Shown here: positions 39,835 to 47,358 of the stretch, piece after piece
Layout: each line of letters starts with the position of its first letter
Position numbering within the stretch: the first letter of the stretch is position 1
Assembly: GCF_008728855.1 (NCBI RefSeq)
Contig: NZ_CP042906.1
Span: 3,833,570 to 3,897,569 of the forward strand
Direction: 5' to 3'
DNA: 64,000 nucleotides
From: Hypericibacter terrae
GTDB taxonomy: Bacteria; Pseudomonadota; Alphaproteobacteria; Dongiales; Dongiaceae
Notes under the pieces: generated by a model
The model's database searches: none
Told to the model about the DNA's origin: nothing
The model's input: only the letters and a program-made list of their open reading frames with translations
Made by a program: the position numbers and the translations under genes

Positions 39835-40164
39835 TCATTCTACCCATGGAGCCGCGTTGATCTTCCTCAGCCGATCACCGTCGAACACAAACCCGACGCC
39901 AGCCACCCAAATCGCTCCGTCCTTGTCAAGGATGTCCGCGTCGGCATAAAGCCGATGCGTCAATGCGAGAAACTCGTCCCTGCTCAGATTCGGCGCCAAC
40001 GCCTGCGTGATGCGGGCCAGCGTCTCCGCATTGGACTTATAACCATCCAAGGCGTCCTGCTGATAGGAATAGGTGACCCCGAGATCTACCATGTTGTAGA
40101 TCCAGAAGAGGTTGCTTCCCACGAGCAATAGGACCGCAACGATGCAGGCGACTTTCCATCGCAT
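39835..40164 (-). CDS. Imm58-like membrane immunity protein, 109 aa
   Basis: One N-terminal membrane helix (WKVACIVAVLLLVGSNLFWIY), then NMVDLGVTYSYQQDALDGYK and a small soluble domain ending in a beta hairpin. The helix-DLGVTxxYQ layout resembles Imm58. Immunity proteins of this type sit in the inner membrane against toxins acting in the periplasm or membrane. No toxin gene is adjacent. The identification is tentative. It lies between the TPR-tail copy and map-tail copy D. Confidence 0.55.
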   Translation of the reverse strand: MRWKVACIVAVLLLVGSNLFWIYNMVDLGVTYSYQQDALDGYKSNAETLARITQALAPNLSRDEFLALTHRLYADADILDKDGAIWVAGVGFVFDGDRLRKINAAPWVE

Positions 40165-40185
40165 GTGACATCTCTACCGCGGATT

Positions 40186-40265
40186 GCATTCCATGGGTAT
40201 GAACGAGACCGGCATCGAGATTTTCAGCACTTCGCCCAGGGGCTGGCACCGGCCACCTAATCCGC
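40186..40265 (+). pseudogene. Copy D of the map 3' end, diverged
   Basis: About 80 bases encode HSMGMNETGIEIFSTSPRGW then HRPPNP, a diverged version of the map tail HSVGVTETGVEIFTTSPKGWHRPPYP. Many changes are conservative at protein level. It lies 22 bases from the Imm58-like gene start, on the opposite strand. Confidence 0.75.
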
Positions 40266-40327
40266 CAACAGGCCGTAGGGTAACCTAAGCGCTTTCTATC
40301 TCAGAACAAGCGTGCCAATTCAGCAAC

Positions 40328-40702
40328 TCATTCCCTGTTATAGAAGCCAATTAATTCTACCAACCCGTCTGTCGACAGGATGGACACGTCGAGGCTCTGT
40401 TCTTTGCTTTCTCTCCGCCGGGCATCCAACACCCGATATCCTATGACCTCTAGGAGCTGCCGGACCGTTTTTGTGTAGTCGCTGTCGTCCTGAGCGGCCC
40501 TAATTTTGACCATGCCTCCGTCCAGCGAGAGATTAAGTCGACGCCCAGCGAGTGTGAACGCGAAGTATTCACCATTTCGCACATCTACCGCCTCCAACTT
40601 GGATTCCGCAGCAGAAGGCGAGTGAAATAATGTGATATCGCCAGGTAAATCGGCGCGGGAGGACTCGTTGACCAGAATTGCGCTAGCCCATCTGTCTTTC
40701 AT
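40328..40702 (-). CDS. Hypothetical protein, probable immunity type, 124 aa
   Basis: The product (MKDRWASAILVNESSRADLP ... LEAVDVRNGEYFAFTLAGRRLNLSL) is a small soluble alpha/beta protein of the kind found beside polymorphic toxins. No Pfam name can be given with confidence. Its ATG overlaps the stop of the upstream gene by one base, so the two are an operon. Base composition is lower in GC than that of the core genes. Confidence 0.6.
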   Translation of the reverse strand: MKDRWASAILVNESSRADLPGDITLFHSPSAAESKLEAVDVRNGEYFAFTLAGRRLNLSLDGGMVKIRAAQDDSDYTKTVRQLLEVIGYRVLDARRRESKEQSLDVSILSTDGLVELIGFYNRE

Positions 40703-41211
40703 TAGAACGTGTTCCAGAATCTGGTACCGGTTGTCGCGGATCTATGCAACGGGGCACGAAGCTGACTGATTAGCCGCTTCAGCGCATGACCCTTCCATGC
40801 TCCGGAGTCTTCTAGGCTGTTCAATCGGGCAATCAAATCCGGCAAGACCGTCCATTGAGAAAGGCAGTGCCTATGAAAATGGGCATAGTTGAAGCCCGAC
40901 AGCGGATGGTTTGGTTCGCTAACCAGATGTCCCAGGCCCAAATAATCCTTTGGGTCTCGGATTAGATTCTGACAAATGACGCATTGACGATTCGCGGGCG
41001 CTGATCTTACTCGCGCCTCTTCGTAACGTGACTGCACCAACGCAGAGAGTGGATGCGCACGAAATGCATCTATATGGACCACAGCATCGCTGAAAACATA
41101 TAGAGGGTCTGCTTCGTTCGCGATGAAAGCGGGAAAGGCAACGGCTTGGTCGGCAGACGGAATAGCCCGTCCGCTGATTGAACACCGAATTCCTGGAATG
41201 AACATCGCCAT
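40702..41211 (-). CDS. Hypothetical zinc-finger-like protein, 169 aa
   Basis: An N-terminal MAMFIPGIRCSISGRAI recalls a zinc-ribbon knuckle with its second Cys lost. A second metal-site pattern CVICQNLI ... GLGHL ... FHRHC lies at about residues 76-120. The conserved-looking VAFPAFIANEADPLYVFSDAVVH follows the first knuckle. It resembles hypothetical proteins encoded beside toxin/immunity islands. It is translated with the gene after it and lies 39 bases beyond the intact TPR gene's stop. Confidence 0.6.
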   Translation of the reverse strand: MAMFIPGIRCSISGRAIPSADQAVAFPAFIANEADPLYVFSDAVVHIDAFRAHPLSALVQSRYEEARVRSAPANRQCVICQNLIRDPKDYLGLGHLVSEPNHPLSGFNYAHFHRHCLSQWTVLPDLIARLNSLEDSGAWKGHALKRLISQLRAPLHRSATTGTRFWNTF

Positions 41212-41250
41212 AGCTACAATCCAAACCGGATCATTTGCCTATGCGTCAGT

Positions 41251-44200
41251 TTACCCGCCCGCGGTCGCCGCCGGCGCAGTACCCGGCGCCTGGCTCGTGC
41301 TCGGCGCCGCGGCGTTCAGCTTTGCCTTGTAGTCCGTCATGAAGCTCTCGAAGCGCGCGACGCCGGCGAGCTTGGTGGCCAGCAGCGATTCCGGATCGCT
41401 GTCGGGGTCGGTCAGCATCGCGAAGGTCGGGCCTTGCGCGGTTTCCTTCATGGCGGGGCCGATCTTCTGGCGCAGCTCGGCGAGCTTGAACTTGTCGCCG
41501 GCGAGAGAGAGCGCGATCGCGTCGGCGAGGCCCCATTCGGCCTGATCGGGCGTCAATTGCTGCGCGTCGGCGCCGGCGAGCAGCCGGTCGAACTCCTGCG
41601 CGGCCAGGGCCCATTCCTTCATTTCCCAATACATCCGCGCCTTGAGCTTGCCGGCGTCGGGGTCCTGGTCGTTCGCCAGCAGCGCCAGCGCCTCGAGGCT
41701 GCGGCCCGTGCGATGCAGCGCCTCCGCCTCGAGACGGCGGCGGTCGGCCGCCAGCGGGGCCGGCAGATCGGGCGCACCGCTTTCCTTCAGGGCCGCCAGC
41801 GCCTGGTCCGGATCCTCGTCGAGGAGACGCACCTCGGCCAGCTTGGCCCCCACCCGCGCCTTGTCGACGCCCGTCAGCTTGTGGCGGACCTGGTCGAGCA
41901 GCACCGCGTCGGCGCGGTCGAGCAGGTCGATATCGATCATGCGGTCGGCCAACGCCATGGCGATCTCGCCGCCCTCGGCGCCCGGCGGCGTCAACTCGCT
42001 GAACTGGCCATAGAGCGCGATCGCCTCCAGCGGCTTGAGCTTCTTCGCGGCTGGGCCGAGGAAGGCGTCGCGGAAGCCCTTGGTCATCGCGGCCATGACC
42101 TTGTTGAGGTCGCGATGCTGCGGGAAATGGCTGGCGAGCTGGCGCAGGAGCTCGAGCCCCTGGCGCGGCCTGCCGTCGGCGAGATAGAGCTCGCCCAGCC
42201 GTTCGAGCAGCGGGAATTCCATCAGGCTGCCGCGCGTGGCGAAGCGCAGCGCCTCGAGCCGCTTGATCGCCTCGGCGTCGGTGATGGCGCCGGTCTCCTG
42301 CGCGAGATCGACCCGCGCGAACTCGGCGCGTGCCGCCGTGTCGGCGTCGGCCTGGGGACCGATGCCGGCCCAGGCCGCGGTCGCCGCCTGGGCGTTGCCC
42401 TCGCTGCGCGCGAGCAGGCCTTCGAGGAAGGCGATGCGCGCTTCCTGCGGCGGCGTCGGGTGATCGGCCTTGAGCTTGTCGAGCCCGTCATGGGCGGTCG
42501 CCGCATCCTGCGTCTGGATCGCGGACTCGACCGCCAGCGATTGCAGCTGGAACCGCACGGCTTGCGGATAGTCGTCGATCAGCGCCTCGGATTCCTGGAA
42601 GTCGGCAGCGGCCTTGGCCCAGTCGCCCTTGAGCGCCGAGAGCGCACCGCGCCAGGGATCGGCTTCGAGCTCGCCATCGAGCGCGCGTTGATTGAGCGCC
42701 GAACCGGCGGCCACCGGATCGCCGGTCAGGAAGGCCGACGCCGCCTCGATCAGAAGAGGCTGGGGATCGAGCAGCGGCTCCTTGCGTTCGTCGCCCATCA
42801 GATCGATGAGACCGCCCGCCTCGGCGGCGCGGCCGTGCGCGAAATAGAATCTCGCCAGATCGAGCTGCGCGATCTCGCGCTTGTCTTCGGGCGCCGCTTC
42901 GACCGCGGCCTTGAGCCTGGCCTCGACCGTCGCGAAATCGCCTTCCTGCTCGCGCCGCCAGGCCGGCAAATCGAACAGCCGCTCGGTCGCCGCCGGCCCG
43001 TCCGGCGGGGTGTCGTCGGCGGCCGCATCCGGCTTCGCCGCCGAGGCGACCGGCGCCAGGGTCGGATTGGCGCCGGTCGTGATGGCGATGCCTTCGGCGG
43101 TCTTGACGATCTGCAGTCCGTCCTGGCGCGGCTCGACGGCGATGCCCTGCACCGTCGCCAGCAGCTTGAAGGCGGGGAGGCCCTGCGCCGGCTCGACACC
43201 GAGGCCGGGCTCGGTCGAGGTGACGACCGTCAATTGGTCGCCGACCTCGGGGTCCCTGAGCGTCATCGGTTCGCCGGCGGAAACCAGCTTCAGCACCGTG
43301 CGCGGCGGCGCCGCGTCGGGCTCGGAGGTGACGGGGATGGGCGTCGCGGCCCCCTCGGCCTGCGGGCGCAGATCGACGATCCAGCTATTGCCTTCCCGAC
43401 GGGGCAGGGCCGCCAGGTCGTCGGCACCGACCAGGCGCAGGGCCGCCGGCGTGCCGCCGAGCTGGGCGACCTTGTCGAACGCGTCCAGGCCGGGTGCCGA
43501 GAAGCCCGAAAGATCGAAGCGGGCCGGCTTGTCGAACACCAGCCACAAGGCGCCGGAGCGCCGGAAGACCGCGAGGCCGGTCGGATCCTTCCAGGAGAAT
43601 GTGAGCGTGGGGCCATCGCCCGCCTGAACGACCGCGACCGTCAAGGGCGGCGCGCCAGGATCGGCGGGCAGCCTGTCGATCTCGGGCCCGTTTTTCGCGT
43701 TCGCCGCGGACGCTATGGGCGTCGCGGTCGAGGCCCCGTTCAGCAGATCGGCTGCGGTCATCGCATTGGGCGGCAGCAGCGGCTTGGGCTGGCCGGCATT
43801 GTCGACCGGCGGCGCGGCGCTGTCGGCGGTCGCCGGCGCCGCATTGGCATGATCCGTTGCGGCGGAGGTCGTCGCGGCTGTGGTCGTCGGAGCCGCGGCG
43901 GGTGCCACCGCTGGCGCCGCCGACGAAGCCGCAGGGGCGGTGCCGGGCGCCAGATCGAGCACGATGCGCGGCCCGTCGCGGAAATCCTTGAGGGTCGTTC
44001 CCGGCACCAGATTGAGCGTCAGGACCGGTTTCGATTCGCTGCCATCGGCATGAAGATCCTTCAGCGGCGCCGGCCAGGAGCTCACATTGCCGTCGAGCGC
44101 CAGGCGCGCCGGCGCGCCGATCACGATATGCGCGTCGTCGCCCTGGCGGTCCACGCGATAGGGAACGGTCTCGGGAAAATCGAGGACCAGCCGCGTGTAG

Positions 44201-44796
44201 CCGTCATGCTGCCCGAATCGCAGCTTCACCACCGGGGCGGCGGTGGTGGCGTTAGCGGGCGGAGCCGTGGGTTGAGTCGCCGTCGTCGCGGCCGTGGGCG
44301 GCGGCATCTTGCTGTCGGCCGGCGGCGGGGTGGCCAAGGGCGTGGCTGTCGCGACCGCGGCCGGCAACGGCGCCGGTGCGGCGACACTGGCCGGTGCCGT
44401 CTTGGCGAGCGCGGGCGGCGTGCCATAGAGATCGAGCGCCACCTTGGTGCCGTCATAGAAGCTCTTGAGCTTCCAGGGGCCCGTGAGGGTGAGCACCAGG
44501 CGCCGGTCGGTCTGTTCCGCGATGCCGGCGATGTAAGGGGCGAGGAGCTTCAGGGCCCGGTCGGTCGCGAAGCTGGCGGGCCGGTCGAACTCGACGGTCA
44601 GGGTCTGTCCGTCGATCTTCGCGCTGTAGCCGACGGCGCCGGCCCAGTCGAACACCAGGCGGCCGAAGCCTTCCTTCTCATGGACCCAGCCGCGGGTCCG
44701 GACCGTCTCGTCGGCGCGCGCGCCCGTGGCCGCCATCGCCAGGGCGGCGAGCAGCAGTCCCATCAGGAAACGAGCGAGCCGGCGGCGCAGGATCAT
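41251..44796 (-). CDS. Large exported AMIN-like/TPR protein, 1181 aa
   Basis: A signal peptide (FLMGLLLAALAMAATGARA) precedes AMIN-like beta modules (FGRLVFDWAGAVGYSAKIDG near 43 and GYTRLVLDFPETVPYRVDRQG near 205, possibly a third near 400), joined by Ala/Pro/Thr linkers. From about 640 on lie helical TPR-type repeats. AMIN domains localise proteins to the envelope. As the last gene of the fliL operon, coupled by ATGA to a MotB-like gene, it is likely a periplasmic motor or flagellar accessory protein. The function is unproven. Its 3' 305 bases are duplicated at 39477. Confidence 0.8.
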   Translation of the reverse strand: MILRRRLARFLMGLLLAALAMAATGARADETVRTRGWVHEKEGFGRLVFDWAGAVGYSAKIDGQTLTVEFDRPASFATDRALKLLAPYIAGIAEQTDRRLVLTLTGPWKLKSFYDGTKVALDLYGTPPALAKTAPASVAAPAPLPAAVATATPLATPPPADSKMPPPTAATTATQPTAPPANATTAAPVVKLRFGQHDGYTRLVLDFPETVPYRVDRQGDDAHIVIGAPARLALDGNVSSWPAPLKDLHADGSESKPVLTLNLVPGTTLKDFRDGPRIVLDLAPGTAPAASSAAPAVAPAAAPTTTAATTSAATDHANAAPATADSAAPPVDNAGQPKPLLPPNAMTAADLLNGASTATPIASAANAKNGPEIDRLPADPGAPPLTVAVVQAGDGPTLTFSWKDPTGLAVFRRSGALWLVFDKPARFDLSGFSAPGLDAFDKVAQLGGTPAALRLVGADDLAALPRREGNSWIVDLRPQAEGAATPIPVTSEPDAAPPRTVLKLVSAGEPMTLRDPEVGDQLTVVTSTEPGLGVEPAQGLPAFKLLATVQGIAVEPRQDGLQIVKTAEGIAITTGANPTLAPVASAAKPDAAADDTPPDGPAATERLFDLPAWRREQEGDFATVEARLKAAVEAAPEDKREIAQLDLARFYFAHGRAAEAGGLIDLMGDERKEPLLDPQPLLIEAASAFLTGDPVAAGSALNQRALDGELEADPWRGALSALKGDWAKAAADFQESEALIDDYPQAVRFQLQSLAVESAIQTQDAATAHDGLDKLKADHPTPPQEARIAFLEGLLARSEGNAQAATAAWAGIGPQADADTAARAEFARVDLAQETGAITDAEAIKRLEALRFATRGSLMEFPLLERLGELYLADGRPRQGLELLRQLASHFPQHRDLNKVMAAMTKGFRDAFLGPAAKKLKPLEAIALYGQFSELTPPGAEGGEIAMALADRMIDIDLLDRADAVLLDQVRHKLTGVDKARVGAKLAEVRLLDEDPDQALAALKESGAPDLPAPLAADRRRLEAEALHRTGRSLEALALLANDQDPDAGKLKARMYWEMKEWALAAQEFDRLLAGADAQQLTPDQAEWGLADAIALSLAGDKFKLAELRQKIGPAMKETAQGPTFAMLTDPDSDPESLLATKLAGVARFESFMTDYKAKLNAAAPSTSQAPGTAPAATAGG

Positions 44797-45452
44797 GGCG
44801 CGTTGTTCCGGTCATGCAGCAGGAGGGCGATTTGGGCGCCCGCGCCCGGCAGGTCGCGGGTTTCGATGGCGCCGACATGATCGAGGCCGGCATGGCCCAG
44901 CGCATCGCTGAAGGCCTGGCCGCGCGCCAGCACCGAGCGCCAGGCCTCGGGCGTCGCGGAACGGGGCGAGGACAGAACGACCGAAAGGTTGTTGGGGACG
45001 CTGGCGAGCAGGCCCGCCAGGGGTGCCAGCTGGGTCGCGAGCGCCGCATTGTCGCGCGCGGGCCCGCCCGGGAACAGCGGATCGGACGGCATTGTCAGCA
45101 GCACGCCCTCGGGAACGCGCGAGATCGCGACCGGCACGCCGATCGAGAGATGCGCCAACCGCTCCGTCATCAGCGCCTGCAGATAATTGGCATCGCGCGC
45201 CTCGGAGAGGGCAACGGCATTGCGGTCGGCCTCCTTGTCGGCCCGCTGCTCGGCCGTCATGGCGACGTCGTCATGCTCGGCCACGCCGAAGACCTGCTGC
45301 CATTTGCCGCTTTCGGTCTGCGACATGGCGAAGAGCAGCACGAAGAAGCAGAGCAGCAGGCTCATCAGGTCGCTGAGCGTGTAGAGCCAGAGCGTGCGCG
45401 CCTGGCTGGCTTGGCCCTCGTTGCGGAAATTGTGACGCGACATGAGAGTCAT
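44793..45452 (-). CDS. MotB-like membrane protein 1
   Basis: The 219-residue protein has one N-terminal helix with the stator aspartate in context (LYTLSDLMSLLLCFFVLLFAMS). The C-terminal region matches the OmpA/MotB fold only loosely: the GHTD-type motif is replaced (VVLSSPRSATPEAW), though ARGQAFSDALGHAGL recalls the RA..V...L...G helix. Translation may start at MSRHNF. There is no MotA beside it. Overlaps the TPR gene by ATGA and the next MotB-like gene by 4 bases. Confidence 0.8.
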   Translation of the reverse strand: MTLMSRHNFRNEGQASQARTLWLYTLSDLMSLLLCFFVLLFAMSQTESGKWQQVFGVAEHDDVAMTAEQRADKEADRNAVALSEARDANYLQALMTERLAHLSIGVPVAISRVPEGVLLTMPSDPLFPGGPARDNAALATQLAPLAGLLASVPNNLSVVLSSPRSATPEAWRSVLARGQAFSDALGHAGLDHVGAIETRDLPGAGAQIALLLHDRNNAP

Positions 45453-46273
45453 GGAGCCGCTCCTTCGTCGGCCTTGCCGCCGAGCTCGATGCGCAGGATC
45501 AGGTTGCCGGCCGTCCCGGCCTTGTCGATGGCGACGCCGACGCCCGCGGCCTTCGTCCCCGCCGCCATCGTCTCGCTGCCGAGCACGGCGGCGCAGTGCG
45601 CGGCGCTGTCCGTCTGCGCGAGCCGGTATTCCAGCCGATAGGGCGTGGCGGCGGCGCCCACTTGGATCACCGCCAGCAGGTTCTTGAGGCGCGAGCGGCC
45701 GAGCGCGCTCAGATCGTCCGCGCCGGGCTGGAACAGCAGGCTTTCGGGCAACTCGACCTCGAGGCGGTTGGATTCGCTGGAGTGACGGATCCGGGCCAGC
45801 GGCATCGCATTGGCGATCAGCGACTGGACCCGCTCCTTGACCAGGCGGACGTCGCCGATCGAGCTGGCGCCATCCTCCTGGGTCTGGGTGCCGCGATCGA
45901 GCACGCCCGAGAACTGGTCGGCGAGGCTGGCCATGACGGGCTGAAGATCGTGCTGCTCGACGCGGCTGGCGCCGGTCAGGAGGATGAAGAAGCAGAGCAG
46001 CAGCGTGATGAGGTCGGCATAGCTGATGAGCCAGGGCGGCGTCGTCTGCCGATGGCCGTGGCGGGCGCGGTGCAGCGCCGCGGCATGTGGGCCCAGCGCC
46101 AGCGCGTGGGTCCGCGGCGCCCGGGTCCCGGAGGAGCCGGCAGTCGGATAGGGGCCGTTCGCGCTCGCCCTGCTGTCAACCGAGGCTGGCAAAGAGCGCG
46201 TCGATGTCGGCCTGGCCCTTCGCTGCCTGCGGAAGTTGAGGTCCGTTGAGAAGGGCCTGGTCGCTCGGCGCAT
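45449..46273 (-). CDS. MotB-like membrane protein 2
   Basis: The helix PPWLISYADLITLLLCFFILLTGAS carries the stator-type Asp. The C-terminal domain (NRLEVELPESLLFQPGADDLSALGRSRLKNLLAVI) is MotB/OmpA-like up to the first helix, but the peptidoglycan-binding motif is degenerate (RLAQTDSAAHCAAVLG). The start is uncertain: the ATG used overlaps cheZ by 98 bases and gives an Arg-rich lead, a TTG 27 codons later is possible, and no ATG lies between these and the helix. Together with the previous gene this is an unusual pair. Confidence 0.75.
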   Translation of the reverse strand: MRRATRPFSTDLNFRRQRRARPTSTRSLPASVDSRASANGPYPTAGSSGTRAPRTHALALGPHAAALHRARHGHRQTTPPWLISYADLITLLLCFFILLTGASRVEQHDLQPVMASLADQFSGVLDRGTQTQEDGASSIGDVRLVKERVQSLIANAMPLARIRHSSESNRLEVELPESLLFQPGADDLSALGRSRLKNLLAVIQVGAAATPYRLEYRLAQTDSAAHCAAVLGSETMAAGTKAAGVGVAIDKAGTAGNLILRIELGGKADEGAAP

Positions 46274-46841
46274 CCTGCTTGGATGCCTCCGGTTGCGCCG
46301 CCTCGTCCTTGCGATGCTTCGTCATCTCGTCGCCGAAGGCTGCCAGGAGCCCGTCCACCTTGGCTTCGATATGCTGCAGCGCCTTCACCACCTTGGAAAT
46401 GCGCTGGCCCGTAATGTCCTGGAAGTTGCAGGACTCGTAGACCTGCGTGACCGCCTCGGAGACCTTCTCGGCGACTTCCGGCGGCATCTCGCTGGTGAGG
46501 TTCTCGATCTGCTCGACCGCGCTGAGGATGCCGTTGGTCGCCCCCTCGGTGGCGCCGACGATGGCCTCGAGCTCGTCCGTCGCGGTCTGCAGATGCTGGT
46601 CGCGGATCTCGTCCGGGCGCAGTTGCGCGATCTCGGACTTGGCCTTCTGGATGAAATTGGCGAGCTGCTCCAGCTCGGCGTAAAGCTTGATGCTCATCGG
46701 GGAAAGATCACCCTCCATGGACGCGACGATGCCCTCGACCATGGCCATCAGCTCGCGCGCGTCGACCGGCTTGCGCTCCTGCTCGACGGCGGCGAGCTTG
46801 GCGGCCAGTTCCTTGTCGGCAGCGGGTTTGTTGCGCGCCAT
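46176..46841 (-). CDS. cheZ: Chemotaxis phosphatase CheZ
   Basis: The 221-residue helical protein carries the CheZ active-site segment YESCNFQDITGQRISKVVKAL near 133-153, with the catalytic Gln in ITGQ. The C-terminus ends with a CheY-binding-like tail (QADIDALFASLG). It dephosphorylates CheY-P. Twelve bases after cheY. Confidence 0.92.
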   Translation of the reverse strand: MARNKPAADKELAAKLAAVEQERKPVDARELMAMVEGIVASMEGDLSPMSIKLYAELEQLANFIQKAKSEIAQLRPDEIRDQHLQTATDELEAIVGATEGATNGILSAVEQIENLTSEMPPEVAEKVSEAVTQVYESCNFQDITGQRISKVVKALQHIEAKVDGLLAAFGDEMTKHRKDEAAQPEASKQDAPSDQALLNGPQLPQAAKGQADIDALFASLG

Positions 46842-46853
46842 GATGATCCCGGC

Positions 46854-47240
46854 CTAGAAATTGCCGAGGATGGTGGTCAGCTTCTGCTTGAGCGTCGCGG
46901 CGTTGAACGGTTTCACGATGTAGTTGCTGACGCCCGCTTCCTTCGCCGCGATCACGTTCTCGCTCTTGCTCTCGGCCGTGATCATGATGAAGGGCAGATC
47001 CTTCAGCTTCGAATCCGCACGGACCTCGCGGAGGAGCTGGATGCCGGTCATCGGCTCCATGTTCCAGTCGGAGATCACCAGGCTGAAACCCTTGTCGCGC
47101 AGCTTGGTCAGGGCCATGCTGCCGTCGGTCGCTTCCTCGACATTGTCGAAGCCGAGCTGCTTCAGCAGGTTGCGGATGATCCGGAGCATCGTCTTGTAGT
47201 CGTCGACGATCAGGATCGGCATATGCATGTCGATGGACAT
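46854..47240 (-). CDS. cheY: Chemotaxis response regulator CheY
   Basis: The 128-residue single receiver domain has the acidic pair (ILIVDDYKTMLRII), the phospho-Asp in LVISDWNMEPMTG, Thr/Ser in FIMITAESKSENV and Lys in NYIVKPFNAATL. It controls motor switching. Translation could also begin at MHMPILIV. It seems to have its own CtrA-like site in the motE-cheY gap. Confidence 0.95.
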   Translation of the reverse strand: MSIDMHMPILIVDDYKTMLRIIRNLLKQLGFDNVEEATDGSMALTKLRDKGFSLVISDWNMEPMTGIQLLREVRADSKLKDLPFIMITAESKSENVIAAKEAGVSNYIVKPFNAATLKQKLTTILGNF

Positions 47241-47310
47241 CGATCAGCTTCCTCGATTGGGCCGTTAGAAAAGGCAGGCGGGTCGCGGATAAGAGACTAC
47301 CGGCCGCTGG

Positions 47311-47325
47311 TTAAGTGCCCGTAAA
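47311..47325 (-). promoter_or_regulatory. CtrA-like box before cheY (one mismatch)
   Basis: On the minus strand it reads TTTA-CGGGCAC-TTAA followed by C, the same variant as before flgB, 71-85 bases upstream of cheY and just before the motE stop. Confidence 0.45.
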
Positions 47326-47358
47326 CGGCTGCGATCTCGGCTCCGATCCCGAAAGGAT

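Noticed and set aside
33332..41250. Integrative element with attachment sites
   Set aside because: No integrase, tRNA target or paired att repeats. The repeated sequences are gene tails of unequal length and divergence, better explained by homologous import.
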